64,000 nucleotides of DNA from Formicincola oecophyllae (GCF_006542395.2 NZ_CP038231.1:1550001-1614000); one strand, 5' to 3'. Positions 27,832 through 37,801 are shown, counted from the stretch's first letter. A program made the numbers and translations. Notes: generated from the letters alone by a model not told the origin.

Positions 27832-28902
27832 TCACCCTTGGCCTGGGTGGTTGGCTGGAGGTTGGGCTTGGGTTGGTGGGGCGCCTTTGCGCCTGCGCAG
27901 CTGCACTTCCCAGCCCTGCCATACGAGCAGCACAGGCAGCCCAATGGCTAGGTCACGCCCGCGGCGCAGCAGCGAAAGCCCCATCATCATGTCACTTGGC
28001 AAGCCGTAGACAGCGCCAATGGCCACATAGGCCCCCTCCTGCACGCCTAAGGCCGCAGGCACCATGAAACCAGCGGCCATGGCGCCACAGACGATGCCCT
28101 CAATCGCCACAGCTGTAGTGAAGGGGACGGCGGCCCCCAGCAGCCGCAGCGCCAGCCACCCCACTGCCGCAGAGGCCAGCCAGCACAGGAAATGGCGAAA
28201 AGCGCCATGCAGAATGTGCAGTGGCTGCGCCCAAAGCCGTTCAAGCGCATTCTGAAAAGCAGCCATGTTACCTTGGAGGACGGTTTTCCAGTCGTCAGGC
28301 AGAAAACGCGTGATCGCCCCTACCACCCTGGGCACAAAGGCGCCGCTGTGGCGCTGGGTCCAGACAAAGCCCATCAGGCCCAGTGTCAGCAAAGCGAGGC
28401 CGCCGAGCAGGGGCCATACAAGACCCCCCACTTTGCTGTGGCCCAGCAGGCAGAGCAGGGCCGCCATCACGAACACGATCTGGGCCGCCACCTCCGCTGT
28501 GAGATCAACCAGGTTAGCTGCTACGGCCAGGGGCCAGGTCAGGTGGCCTTGGCCGCCCTCCAGCGCAGGTTCGCCAGCCGCCGTGGCGCGAATGCCGAGG
28601 ATAAGCCCCCCAAGCTGCGAAAAAGGCAGGCATGTGCAGGCGGCGTCACGCACCAATCGCGCCCAGACCAGACGCTTGTAGGGGATGAAGGGCACTTCCG
28701 CCTTCCAGGCCCACCCCAACCCCAAATTGATGCCAAGCTGGCCCAAAATCAGCAGGGCGAACCCGCCAATCCCCACCTGGAGGAGGGCATGGAGGACGGG
28801 TTCCCACCCTGCCCGCACCGTCAGGAACACAAGCAGGGCGATCCCGGCCATGGCAAAAAGGAAAGGCAGGTTCTTTTTCAACATGTACTGTGCTGGTGCC
28901 AT
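27832..28902 (-). CDS. hpnL: HpnL-like hopanoid-associated membrane protein (LPG synthase TM family)
   Basis: Integral membrane protein of 356 residues with about seven to eight hydrophobic segments (for example FLFAMAGIALLVFLTVRAG and GGFALLILGQLGINLGLGWA) and the family segment AAGFMVPAALGVQEGAYVAIG. The lysylphosphatidylglycerol-synthase TM family includes HpnL, which is found in hopanoid clusters; position next to hpnA supports this, but function is unproven. The ATG at 28902 (after AAGCAGAAA) was preferred over the one at 28884; the frame stays open to 29091 but the extra residues are not membrane-protein-like. Divergent from hpnA (261-bp gap). Confidence 0.75.
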   Translation of the reverse strand: MAPAQYMLKKNLPFLFAMAGIALLVFLTVRAGWEPVLHALLQVGIGGFALLILGQLGINLGLGWAWKAEVPFIPYKRLVWARLVRDAACTCLPFSQLGGLILGIRATAAGEPALEGGQGHLTWPLAVAANLVDLTAEVAAQIVFVMAALLCLLGHSKVGGLVWPLLGGLALLTLGLMGFVWTQRHSGAFVPRVVGAITRFLPDDWKTVLQGNMAAFQNALERLWAQPLHILHGAFRHFLCWLASAAVGWLALRLLGAAVPFTTAVAIEGIVCGAMAAGFMVPAALGVQEGAYVAIGAVYGLPSDMMMGLSLLRRGRDLAIGLPVLLVWQGWEVQLRRRKGAPPTQAQPPANHPGQG

Positions 28903-29163
28903 TTTCTGCTTAGTGTCATGGTGCCGCAGCACCAAAGGGCTGTGGCGGTCGGGGGCCACCATAGGTGCGCTGGCCCTTTCCGTCCAACCCAGCCCCGGCC
29001 AACCCAGCTGGAGGCGTGCCAGCGTGCCTGAGGCGCGCCCTGGCCTGAAACGGTTGGGGGCGGTATAGCAAGGGGCGGTCCAGCCCACCATGGCGGCACC
29101 AGCGGGGCAGGCAGGCCCTCAACGCGTAAAAGCACAGGCAAAGCACAGGAAGGCACCGACAGC

Positions 29164-30225
29164 ATGACCGTTCACACAGCCAAAGGCACCACCCTCCTGA
29201 CAGGGGGAACAGGCTTTGTTGGTTCTGCCGTGGCACGCAAACTCCTGGCGCGCGGCCACAAAGTGCGTGTCCTGACCAGGCCCCAATCAGACCTCACTAA
29301 CCTTCAGGGCCTTGATGTGGAGGTTGTTCATGGCGACCTCTCCAGCCAGGCTGGCTTGCCTGAAAGCGTGTTTGAAAGTGTCGGGGGATTGTTCCACGTT
29401 GCCGCGGACTACCGCCTTTGGGTGCCAAACCCTGAAGCCATGATGGAAGCCAACGTGGCAGGCACCGAACGGCTGATGCGCCAAGCCCAGGCGGCGGGTG
29501 TGGGGCGCATTGTCTACTGCTCCTCCGTGGCGGCGCTGGCCACTGCCCACGATGGCGTGCCTGCTAAGGAATCAGACCCCATCAGCGAAGACAAGGTGGT
29601 GGGCGCCTACAAGAAGTCGAAATACCGTGCTGAGCGCGCCGTTCTGCGCATGGCCCGTGAAGAAGGGCTGCCTGCCGTCGTGGTCAACCCCTCCACCCCC
29701 ATTGGGCCGCGCGACATCAAGCCTACCCCAACAGGCAAAATGATTTGGGACTGTATGCGCGGGCGCATGCCGGCCTATGTCGACACAGGCTTGAACGTGG
29801 TGCATGTGGATGACGTGGCCGAAGGGCACCTGCTGGCTTTTGAGAAAGGCCGTGTGGGGGAAAACTACATTCTGGGCGGGCAGAACATCTGGCTGCGCGA
29901 TCTGTTTGCCATGATCGCTTCCATGGTGGGCCGCCCCGCCCCCAAGGTCAGGTTGCCGCGCTGGGCGCTCTACCCCTTGGCGCTGGGGTGCGAAGGCGCA
30001 GCCCACGCTTTTGGCATCCAACCCATGGTAACGCGTGAAATGCTGGCCATGTCCAGGAAGCTGATGTTTTTCACCTCGCGCAAAGCTTACGATGAGCTGG
30101 GCTACCGCCCCCGCACCGCCCAGGCGGCCGTGGCTGCCGCCGTCCAGGCCTTTGCTGCGCAGGGTGGCATGGCCCTGCCCAGCTCTGGCGCCAAGCCCAC
30201 AGGGGCTGGAAGGCAGGCTGATTGA
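29164..30225 (+). CDS. hpnA: Hopanoid-associated sugar epimerase HpnA
   Basis: Short-chain dehydrogenase/epimerase of 353 residues. The NAD-binding loop is LLTGGTGFVGSAVARKL (residues 11-27), the catalytic serine/tyrosine pair YCSSVAALATAH and GAYKKSKYRAE (YxxxK). It heads the hopanoid gene run; HpnA is thought to act on sugar groups of extended hopanoids, a role known by family and cluster membership and not proven here. The ATG follows the ribosome site less clearly; the start is set by the family N-terminus. Overlaps hpnB by one base. Confidence 0.9.
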   Translation: MTVHTAKGTTLLTGGTGFVGSAVARKLLARGHKVRVLTRPQSDLTNLQGLDVEVVHGDLSSQAGLPESVFESVGGLFHVAADYRLWVPNPEAMMEANVAGTERLMRQAQAAGVGRIVYCSSVAALATAHDGVPAKESDPISEDKVVGAYKKSKYRAERAVLRMAREEGLPAVVVNPSTPIGPRDIKPTPTGKMIWDCMRGRMPAYVDTGLNVVHVDDVAEGHLLAFEKGRVGENYILGGQNIWLRDLFAMIASMVGRPAPKVRLPRWALYPLALGCEGAAHAFGIQPMVTREMLAMSRKLMFFTSRKAYDELGYRPRTAQAAVAAAVQAFAAQGGMALPSSGAKPTGAGRQAD

Positions 30226-31544
30226 TGAAGGGTGGTGTGAACAGCAGCCAACAGTACTTATCAGCGCGCCCCACACATCATGGCGCACCCTGGCTGCTGG
30301 GCCTTGGGGCTTTGTCAGGCTTGGCATGGCTGTGGCTTTGGGCAGGCAATGGGCGTTTCTGGCAGCCAGGCCCTTTTCTGCGCCAAGGTAGCGCGGCACC
30401 TGGTGAAGGGCCATGGCCAGCGGTGGCCATTGTGGTGCCAGCCCGCAATGAGGCAGCGGCCATCCAACCTGCCCTGACCTCCCTCCTGGGGCAGGATTAC
30501 CCTGGGTGGCTGCGTGTTTTCCTGGTGGATGACGAAAGCACGGACGGCACCTCCCAGCTGGCCGCCCAAGTGCCAGACCCCCACAAGCGCCTGACCATCA
30601 TTAAGGGCAATCCCCACGCCCCAGGCTGGAGCGGCAAACTCTGGGCTGTCCACCAGGGGGAGGGGGCGGCCCTGGCAGCTCTGCGCAGCCAGCAGGCGCG
30701 GGAAGCCGGCGCTGGCGGCGCTGGCACAGCGCCTGGCAGCTTCATCATGCTGACGGACGCTGACATCACCCATGCCCCTGACCACGTTACGTCCCTTGTG
30801 CGGCAAGCGCGCGATGGGAGCCAGGACATGGTTTCAGAAATGGTTAGCCTGAACTGCACGGGATTTTGGGAAAAGGCGCTCATCCCGGCTTTTGTCTACT
30901 TCTTCGCCATGATCTACCCCTACCGCAAAGTGGCTGACCCGCGCTCACGCGTGGCGGGGGCGGCTGGGGGCACGGTTTTGGTCAGCCAGCGCGCCTTGGT
31001 GGGGGTGGGCGGCATCCAGGCCCTGCGCGGCGCCTTGATTGACGACTGCACCCTGGCCAAGCACGTTCAGCAGCGTGGTGGCCGGCTTTACCTGGGCAGC
31101 AGCAGGCAGGCCTGGTCCATCCGCTCCTACCAGGAACCTGGCGAGATCTGGCACATGATCGTGCGCACAGCTTACAACCAGTTGCGCTACTCCCCCCTGC
31201 GCCTGGCTGGGGCGCTGGTGGGGCTGGTGCTGGTGTGGTTTGTCCCCCCAGCCCTGGCTTTGAAGGGGCGCGGTGCTGCCCGTTGGCTTGGCGCTGGGGT
31301 GTGCGCCATGGCAGCGGCCAGCTACCTGCCAACGCTGCGCCATTTCAAGCTTGGCGCCTGGCGCGTTCTGACATTGCCGTTGATTGTGGCTTTCTACATG
31401 CTAGCCACGGTTGATTCAGCCATCAAGCACCATTTCGGCGCTGGCGTGACGTGGCACGGTCGCGCTTATGGCGGGGCGGAAGGGGACAGCGCCCCAAGCC
31501 AGCCTGCCCCAGCACCCACTCCCACGGAGGACAGCGCACCATGA
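30225..31544 (+). CDS. hpnB: Hopanoid-associated glycosyltransferase HpnB
   Basis: Family 2 glycosyltransferase of 439 residues. An N-terminal hydrophobic stretch (WLLGLGALSGLAWLWLWAG) is followed by the GT2 core AVAIVVPARNEAAAI, VFLVDDESTDGTS and MLTDADITH (DxD), and C-terminal membrane segments (LVGLVLVWFVPPALAL and RVLTLPLIVAFYMLA). It matches HpnB of hopanoid clusters, whose sugar substrate is uncertain. The ATG at 30225 overlaps the hpnA stop by one base and the stop overlaps hpnC by four, so this is one coupled operon. Confidence 0.88.
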   Translation: MKGGVNSSQQYLSARPTHHGAPWLLGLGALSGLAWLWLWAGNGRFWQPGPFLRQGSAAPGEGPWPAVAIVVPARNEAAAIQPALTSLLGQDYPGWLRVFLVDDESTDGTSQLAAQVPDPHKRLTIIKGNPHAPGWSGKLWAVHQGEGAALAALRSQQAREAGAGGAGTAPGSFIMLTDADITHAPDHVTSLVRQARDGSQDMVSEMVSLNCTGFWEKALIPAFVYFFAMIYPYRKVADPRSRVAGAAGGTVLVSQRALVGVGGIQALRGALIDDCTLAKHVQQRGGRLYLGSSRQAWSIRSYQEPGEIWHMIVRTAYNQLRYSPLRLAGALVGLVLVWFVPPALALKGRGAARWLGAGVCAMAAASYLPTLRHFKLGAWRVLTLPLIVAFYMLATVDSAIKHHFGAGVTWHGRAYGGAEGDSAPSQPAPAPTPTEDSAP

Positions 31545-32428
31545 CCACCCCCCACCTGCCTGAAAGCCTGCCCGAACTTGAAGCCCTGGCCTGGAATGGC
31601 CCTGACGTCACCAGCACCAAAGGCGCTGGCGATGAGAACTTCCCCGTGGGCTCCATCTTGCTGGGGGCTAGCGAACGTCCCGCCGTCCACAGCTATTACC
31701 GCTTTGCGCGCATGGCTGACGACGTCTCCGACACTACCCGCCTGCCCCCTCAAGAACGCATCGCGCGGCTGCGCGTTCTGGGCGCTGTGCTGCGCGGGCA
31801 GGCACGCGCCCCCAACCGCACTGACGCCCAGTGCGCCGCGGCGGTGCGCACCATGCTGGCGCAACGCCATGTGCCTGTGGAGGATGCAGCCGACCTTTTG
31901 GTGGCGTTTGAGATGGACGTGACCAAAAACCGTTACCAAAGCTGGGAGGAGCTGCTGCATTACTGTCGCTACTCCGCCAATCCTGTGGGGCGTTTCCTCC
32001 TCAACCTCCACGGGGAGGGGGAGGATATCCTTGGCCCTTCAGACGCCCTCTGCACAGCGTTGCAAGTCATCAACCACTTGCAGGACGCTGGCCGCGACCT
32101 GGCCCGGCTTGACCGCTGCTACCTGCCCCAGCAATGGTTCGAGGCAGAGGGCGTGAAGGTCGCCGACCTGGCCCTGACCCACGCCAAGCCCGGCGTGCGG
32201 CGCGTTTTCGACCGCGCCTTGGCCTATGTGGATGGCCTGAACGCCCAAGCAGCCCGTCTGCCTGGGTTGATTAGGAACCGCCGTATGCGGCTGGAGGCAG
32301 CCGTGGTTGTGGCGCTGTGCCACAAGCTGACGCGCCGCCTCCATGATAACGACCCCCTCTGGAAGCGTGTGGCCTTAACGAAGGCTGATTTCGCGCGTGC
32401 TACCGTGCAGGCCTTCCGCCACTGGTGA
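31541..32428 (+). CDS. hpnC: Squalene biosynthesis enzyme HpnC
   Basis: Trans-isoprenyl-diphosphate synthase superfamily, 295 residues. In the three-enzyme bacterial route HpnD makes presqualene diphosphate, HpnC turns it into hydroxysqualene and HpnE reduces that to squalene. The first metal motif is in RFARMADDVSDT; NHLQDAGRDLARLDRCYLP is the second Asp-rich motif. The ATG at 31541 follows GGAGG and overlaps the hpnB stop by four bases. hpnD follows after a 151-bp gap. Confidence 0.92.
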   Translation: MTTPHLPESLPELEALAWNGPDVTSTKGAGDENFPVGSILLGASERPAVHSYYRFARMADDVSDTTRLPPQERIARLRVLGAVLRGQARAPNRTDAQCAAAVRTMLAQRHVPVEDAADLLVAFEMDVTKNRYQSWEELLHYCRYSANPVGRFLLNLHGEGEDILGPSDALCTALQVINHLQDAGRDLARLDRCYLPQQWFEAEGVKVADLALTHAKPGVRRVFDRALAYVDGLNAQAARLPGLIRNRRMRLEAAVVVALCHKLTRRLHDNDPLWKRVALTKADFARATVQAFRHW

Positions 32429-32579
32429 GGACTAGCTGGCCTGAGTGCCGGGTTGGCTGGCTTGGCGCCCGCGCTGGTTTGGGGCTACAACGTCCCCACT
32501 AATTCTGGGTCCCCACAATTTTGGCCCTGGACCAGCCCTGTTCACGCCCACCCCTTGTTCTGACAACGGAGCGTCACCC

Positions 32580-33536
32580 ATGAAGCAGACGGACAAAACC
32601 GCCCACGCCCCAGCCAGAGGCCGCACCACCCCCGTGGGGCTGGTCTGCGCCCCCTCAGACATGAGGGCTGTGGAAGCCATCGTGGAGCGTTCAGGCACGT
32701 CTTTTGGCAAGGGAATGCGCATTCTGCCGCCGCTGCGGCGGGAAGGTTTGTTTGCTATTTACGCCTTCTGCCGCCTGGTTGATGACATCGCTGATGGTGA
32801 CACGGACGACAAAGACCCCAAAGCGGCGCTTGAACTGTGGTCGCGCCGCCTTGACCGCCTTTACAAAGTCCCCACCCAGGCTGACGGTGAAAGCCAGGAT
32901 GGCGCCAGCAGCGCACCGCTGTCCCCCCCAACGCCGCTTGAACGCGTGCTGGAGGCCGCCATTGAGCGCTTCCACCTCAAGCGCGCTGATTTCCAAGCCA
33001 TTATCGATGGTATGGCCATGGATTGCGGCACACCTATCGTGGCCCCTGACGAGGAAACGCTGGACCTTTACTGCGACCGCGTAGCCTCCGCTGTGGGGCG
33101 TTTGGCTGTGCGGGTGTTCGGCACACCCCAGCCCCAGGGTGATGAGCTGGCCCACCATCTGGGCCGCGCGCTCCAGCTGACCAACATCCTGCGCGACATC
33201 TCAGAGGACGCCAGCCGAGGGCGCATCTACCTGCCAGCCAAGCTCCTGAAGCGCTTCAAGGTGCCTGCCCAGCCTTCGGAACTGCCTTACGCGCCAGGGC
33301 TTGATGGCGTCTGCCGCATCATGGCCCAGCGCGCGCGCGACCATTACAGGGCAGCCAAGCGCATTATGAAGCAATGCCCGCCCTACAGCGTGCGCCCTTC
33401 ACGCCTCATGGCCGCTTCCTATGAAGTTGTCCTGGACGCGCTGGAGAAGCGCGGTTGGCGCAACCCGGATATCGCCCTCCGCCCCAATCCCTGGCGCAAG
33501 AAGCTGCGCTTGCTGATGGCGGGGCTGGGGCTGTGA
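32580..33536 (+). CDS. hpnD: Presqualene diphosphate synthase HpnD
   Basis: 318 residues, same superfamily as HpnC. It condenses two farnesyl diphosphates to presqualene diphosphate. Motifs: FAIYAFCRLVDDIADG (first Asp-rich motif) and LTNILRDISEDASRGRIYLP (second). The ATG at 32580 follows CGGAGCG; the frame opens earlier but upstream residues are not family-like. The last bases overlap the GTG of hpnE, giving tight coupling. Confidence 0.92.
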   Translation: MKQTDKTAHAPARGRTTPVGLVCAPSDMRAVEAIVERSGTSFGKGMRILPPLRREGLFAIYAFCRLVDDIADGDTDDKDPKAALELWSRRLDRLYKVPTQADGESQDGASSAPLSPPTPLERVLEAAIERFHLKRADFQAIIDGMAMDCGTPIVAPDEETLDLYCDRVASAVGRLAVRVFGTPQPQGDELAHHLGRALQLTNILRDISEDASRGRIYLPAKLLKRFKVPAQPSELPYAPGLDGVCRIMAQRARDHYRAAKRIMKQCPPYSVRPSRLMAASYEVVLDALEKRGWRNPDIALRPNPWRKKLRLLMAGLGL

Positions 33537-34816
33537 ACCACGTCCACATCATCGGTGGGGGCCTGGCGGGGCTGGCCGCTGCTGTGGAGCTGGCGCCCCA
33601 AGCCCGCGTCACCCTTTATGAGGCGGCGCCCCATTGCGGCGGGCGCGTGCGTTCCTTCCACACACGCTCGCTTGACACGGTGATTGACAATGGCAACCAC
33701 CTTATCCTCTCAGCCAACCATTTGACGTTCCGCTACCTGGACACGCTGGACAGCCGCCACACCCTCAAAGGGCCTGGCCAGCCCCTGTTCCCTTGGTACG
33801 ATTTGGCTGACGGCACCGCCTGGACGCTCAACCTCTCCAAAGGGCGCGTGCCGTGGTGGCTGCTGAACCCGCGCAGGCGCGTGCCTGGCATGAAAATGGC
33901 TGAGATCGCCTCCCTCGGGCGCATTTTGCGCGCAGGGCCTGAGAAAACGGTGGCTGAATGCCTGCTGCCTGGTGAGTTCAGCCGCCGCCTTCTGGTGCCA
34001 TTGGCGCTTTCAGCCCTCAACACGGATGTTGAGTCAGCCAGTGCTGAGCTGTTCGCGGCCATCATCAAGCGCACCCTTATGAAAGGTGGCCAGAGCTGCT
34101 GCCCTTGGACAGCCGCCCATGGGCTGAGCGACACCTTCATCAACCCCGCTGTGGCCTTCATTGAACGCTTTGGCGGGGCTGTGCGCACGCGTTGCCGCGT
34201 GGCAGGGCTTGAGCGCGCCCATGGGCGCGTCACCAAGCTGGAGACCGTCAGCGGCCCTGTGGAGATTGGCCCTGATGACAGCGTGATTGTAGCGCTGCCA
34301 GCCACGCAGACCCTCCACCTCCTGCCTGAAATTCCAGCGCCAGATGGTTTTGAAGCCATCCTGAACGCCCATTACGCTGTGCCAGGCGGTGTGCGCACGC
34401 GTGGCGTTGTCAAGAAGGCGGGCTTCATCGGCATGGTTGGGGGCATTGCCGACTGGGTGTTCATCCATGACCGCATCTTGAGCGTGACAGTTAGCGGCGC
34501 CAACCGCTTCATGGAGGATGACAGTGAAACGCTGCTGGCGCACATTTGGTCAGACATCCGCCAAGCTTTGAAGCCCGCTGTGGAACAGCCACTGCCCCTC
34601 ACCATGCCTGAAGGGCGCCTTGTGCGGGAGAAGAAAGCCACATTCGCTGCAACCCCCCTCCAGGCTGGCCAGCGCGCTGGGGCTGCTGGGCCTTGCTTGA
34701 ACCTGGCCTTAGCAGGCGCTTGGACGGACACAGGCCTTCCCTCCACCATTGAGGGGGCCATCCAGTCAGGCCTGGCCGCTGTGGCAGCCCTTGGTTACCG
34801 TAGCGCCTGGGACTGA
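33533..34816 (+). CDS. hpnE: Hydroxysqualene dehydroxylase HpnE (FAD-dependent)
   Basis: Flavin amine oxidase-type enzyme of 427 residues; the final step to squalene. The FAD-binding loop HIIGGGLAGLAAAVEL is at residues 4-19, then the GGRVRSF segment; the C-terminal WTDTGLPSTIEGAIQSG binds the flavin end in this family. The start is a GTG at 33533 that overlaps the hpnD stop TGA by two bases, preceded by GGGGCTGGGG; the frame is open upstream inside hpnD, but the FAD motif fixes this start. Confidence 0.9.
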   Translation: MNHVHIIGGGLAGLAAAVELAPQARVTLYEAAPHCGGRVRSFHTRSLDTVIDNGNHLILSANHLTFRYLDTLDSRHTLKGPGQPLFPWYDLADGTAWTLNLSKGRVPWWLLNPRRRVPGMKMAEIASLGRILRAGPEKTVAECLLPGEFSRRLLVPLALSALNTDVESASAELFAAIIKRTLMKGGQSCCPWTAAHGLSDTFINPAVAFIERFGGAVRTRCRVAGLERAHGRVTKLETVSGPVEIGPDDSVIVALPATQTLHLLPEIPAPDGFEAILNAHYAVPGGVRTRGVVKKAGFIGMVGGIADWVFIHDRILSVTVSGANRFMEDDSETLLAHIWSDIRQALKPAVEQPLPLTMPEGRLVREKKATFAATPLQAGQRAGAAGPCLNLALAGAWTDTGLPSTIEGAIQSGLAAVAALGYRSAWD

Positions 34817-35058
34817 ACGGCTCCTGGCCGCAAGCCCCCAGGCAGGAACGGGCAAGGTCCCCTGCCAGCCTATGGGGTGGATGGAAACACTTCCGTAATG
34901 AACGGGATGAATTGTCGCCTGAATTTATGGTAACACTGCGCCAGGGCCAGGGAAGCTGAGTGTGCCCCATAGGCAGCACCGCCCCCACAGAGCGTTGCGC
35001 CCCCCTTCGTTCCAACAGCAAACAGGTTGTCCGTGTGAGCCAGAGTGCGCTTTCATCA

Positions 35059-36990
35059 ATGAATGAGTCTGACGTGGTTGAACAGGCTGTAGACGCTGCC
35101 CATGGCGCCCTTCAGGCCATGCAGAAAGCAGATGGCCACTGGGTGTTCGAACTGGAGGCTGACGCCACCATTCCAGCTGAGTACGTCCTGCTGGAGCATT
35201 TCCTTGACCGCATCAACCCTGAGTTGGAGCGGAAGATGGGCGCCTACCTGCGCCGCATCCAGGGGGCACATGGTGGCTGGCCCCTTTATGAGGATGGCGA
35301 TTTCGACCTTTCAGCCAGCGTGAAGGCCTATTTCGCCCTTAAAGCCCTGGGGGACGACCCTGAAGCCCCCCACATGCGGCGCGCCCGCACGGAGATCCTG
35401 CGCCATGGCGGGGCGGAGCGCGCCAACGTGTTCACCCGCATCCAGCTGGCCCTTTATGGGGAGGTGCCGTGGGACGCCGTTCCTGTGATGCCGCCTGAGA
35501 TTATGCTGCTGCCTTCAGCTGGGTTCTTCTCAGTGTGGAACATGGCCTACTGGTCGCGCACGGTCATTGCGCCCCTGCTGGTGCTGTGCGACCTGCGCCC
35601 CATCGCCGTTAACCCGCGCGGTGTCCATGTGCAGGAATTGTTCTGCACGCCGCCTGCGCAGATTAAAGATTGGATCAGGGGGCCTTACCGCTCCTGGTGG
35701 GGGCCCGTGTTCAAAGGGCTGGACAGCGCCTTACGCCCCATGGTGCGCCATTTCCCCAGGAAACTGCACAAAAAGGCCATGCGGGCTTGCCTGCGCTTCA
35801 TTGCCCCGCGCTTGAGTGATGGCGGGCTGGGGGCCATTTACCCTGCCATGGCCAATGTCGTCATGATGATGCGCGCCCTAGGCGTGCCTGACAGCGACCC
35901 GCGCGCTAAGCAGGCCTGGCAGGCGCTGCAGGACTTAATGGTTGACCGCGGCCATGAAGCCTACTGCCAGCCCTGCGTCTCCCCCGTGTGGGACACAGGC
36001 CTGGCTGGCCTTGCCATGCTGGAAGCAAGCGATGGTCCCCGCGCCACATTGCCTGAGGCCACGCGCCGCCAGCTTGCTAGCACAGCGGCCTGGTTGCGCA
36101 GCCAGCAAATCCTGGATGTTGTGGGCGATTGGGCTGTGAACGCCCCTGGCCTGCGCCCTGGGGGGTGGGCTTTCCAATATGACAACGCCTATTACCCAGA
36201 CGTTGACGACACAGCCGTTGTGGGCATGTTCCTGCACCGCCAGGACCCTGTGGAGAATGCCGAGGCCATAGCGCGCGCGCGTGAGTGGATCATCGGCATG
36301 CAAAGCCGCGATGGCGGCTGGGGCGCTTTTGACATCGATAACGACCTTGATGTCCTCAACCACATCCCCTTCGCTGACCATGGCGCCCTTCTTGACCCGC
36401 CAACGGCGGATGTCACGGCGCGCTGCGTCTCCTTCCTGGCGCAGCTTGGCCATGCTGAGGACAAGCCTGCCATCGAACGCGCCCTGGCGTGGCTCCGCAA
36501 GGAGCAGGAGCGGTCAGGAAGCTGGTTTGGGCGCTGGGGCACCAATTACATTTACGGCACTTGGTCTGTGCTGTGCGCCTTCAACGCGGCTGGCGTTCCG
36601 CCAGAGGACCCAGCAGTGCAAAAAGCCGTGGCGTGGCTGGAGCGCGTGCAGCGCCCTGATGGCGGCTGGGGGGAGGACTGCGCCAGCTACGAAGGCGCGC
36701 CAGAGGGGGTTTATGAGGAAAGCCTGCCCAGCCAGACGGCCTGGGCCCTGCTGGCGCTGATGGCCGCTGGCCGCCACGGCACCAAGGCCGTTGAGCGCGG
36801 CGTGGCCTGGCTGGCCGCCCAGCAGGACGGTGAGGGGCGCTGGCATGAGAAACCCTTCAACGCTGTTGGTTTCCCTAAGGTCTTCTACTTGCGCTACCAT
36901 GGGTACAAGCAGTTTTTCCCCCTGCTGGCGCTGGCGCGTTACCGCAATTTGGAAGACAGCAACACAGGGCGCGTTGAACACGGTTTTTAA
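35059..36990 (+). CDS. shc: Squalene-hopene cyclase
   Basis: Membrane-associated cyclase turning squalene into hopene/hopanol, 643 residues. The catalytic acid motif DVDD is at residues 381-384 in YYPDVDDTAVVG; repeated QW motifs are seen, for example SRDGGWGAFDIDNDL, PDGGWGEDCASY and DGHWVFELEADATIPAEYVL near the N-terminus. The ATG at 35059 gives the family start; a GTG at 34960 would add 33 unconserved residues. A 242-bp gap separates it from hpnE, so it may have its own promoter. It is followed by hpnG. Confidence 0.95.
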   Translation: MNESDVVEQAVDAAHGALQAMQKADGHWVFELEADATIPAEYVLLEHFLDRINPELERKMGAYLRRIQGAHGGWPLYEDGDFDLSASVKAYFALKALGDDPEAPHMRRARTEILRHGGAERANVFTRIQLALYGEVPWDAVPVMPPEIMLLPSAGFFSVWNMAYWSRTVIAPLLVLCDLRPIAVNPRGVHVQELFCTPPAQIKDWIRGPYRSWWGPVFKGLDSALRPMVRHFPRKLHKKAMRACLRFIAPRLSDGGLGAIYPAMANVVMMMRALGVPDSDPRAKQAWQALQDLMVDRGHEAYCQPCVSPVWDTGLAGLAMLEASDGPRATLPEATRRQLASTAAWLRSQQILDVVGDWAVNAPGLRPGGWAFQYDNAYYPDVDDTAVVGMFLHRQDPVENAEAIARAREWIIGMQSRDGGWGAFDIDNDLDVLNHIPFADHGALLDPPTADVTARCVSFLAQLGHAEDKPAIERALAWLRKEQERSGSWFGRWGTNYIYGTWSVLCAFNAAGVPPEDPAVQKAVAWLERVQRPDGGWGEDCASYEGAPEGVYEESLPSQTAWALLALMAAGRHGTKAVERGVAWLAAQQDGEGRWHEKPFNAVGFPKVFYLRYHGYKQFFPLLALARYRNLEDSNTGRVEHGF

Positions 36991-37119
36991 AGGGCTTCTG
37001 AAAAGCCACACGGTCAAACCCACCAGCAACCACGGGGCGGCTTTGGCACGGGGCAAGCCGCGCTGCCCCTTGCACAAGGCCTGGCGCCTTGTGCGCTTAA
37101 TACCTTGAAGGAGCAGAAC

Positions 37120-37758
37120 ATGCAGGAGCAGGACATGAGGCTTGGCATTCTGACTGGCCTGGCAGAGGAAGCAGCCTTGGCTGCGCGGCACTTCCCCCAG
37201 GCGGCCATCGCCACCAGCGGCGCCACCCAAGCTGGGGCGGAGCGGGCGCTTGGCGCACTGAAGGCGGCCGGCGCCACCCACCTGCTTTCCTTTGGTTACG
37301 CTGGCGGGCTGGCGCCCTGGGTGCAGGCTGGGTCCATCATGGTGCCTGAGGCCGTCATGGTGGAGGGGCAGCTGGTGCCGGTCAGCGCTGAACTGGCCAA
37401 GCAGTTCGGCGTGGTGGATGGCCATGTTCTGCACAGCCCCCACATGGTGCGCCAGGCATCTGAAAAAGCCGCCCTTTATGAGCGTACAGGCTGCGCCATG
37501 GCTGACATGGAAAGCGGCCTTGTCGTGACTTCTGGCCTGCCAGCCGCCGTGCTGCGCGTGGCGTGTGACGTGGCTGGTGAAACCCTGCCGCCAGCAGCTT
37601 GCCAGCCCTTGCGGGGCAACAAGCCAGATATGGGCGCCATCCTCCAGAACGTGCTGCGTAGGCCAGGCCAGCTGCCTGCCCTCATCACGTTGGGGCGCCA
37701 CAGGGGGGCTGCGCGCCAAGCCATGGAAAAGCACCTTCATGGGCTTGACCTGGCCTGA
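37120..37758 (+). CDS. hpnG: HpnG, nucleosidase/phosphorylase-like hopanoid enzyme
   Basis: 212 residues, purine nucleosidase/phosphorylase superfamily. HpnG cleaves adenine from adenosylhopane in making bacteriohopanetetrol side chains. Visible: ILTGLAEEAALAARHF at the N-terminus, SFGYAGGLAPWVQAGSIMVPE, and the substrate-site segment GCAMADMESGLVVTSG with its Met-Glu pair typical of the superfamily. The ATG at 37120 follows AAGGAG. It is the last gene of the hopanoid block; hpnH, which makes its substrate, is not adjacent. Confidence 0.85.
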   Translation: MQEQDMRLGILTGLAEEAALAARHFPQAAIATSGATQAGAERALGALKAAGATHLLSFGYAGGLAPWVQAGSIMVPEAVMVEGQLVPVSAELAKQFGVVDGHVLHSPHMVRQASEKAALYERTGCAMADMESGLVVTSGLPAAVLRVACDVAGETLPPAACQPLRGNKPDMGAILQNVLRRPGQLPALITLGRHRGAARQAMEKHLHGLDLA

Positions 37759-37801
37759 GGGCCAAGGCGCGCCTAAAACTGGTTCCTACCTGTCACCTAC
37801 C

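Noticed and set aside
36514-37740. Minus-strand open frame of 408 codons opposite shc and hpnG
   Set aside because: Antisense to two well-supported genes, His/Gln-rich translation typical of a shadow frame.
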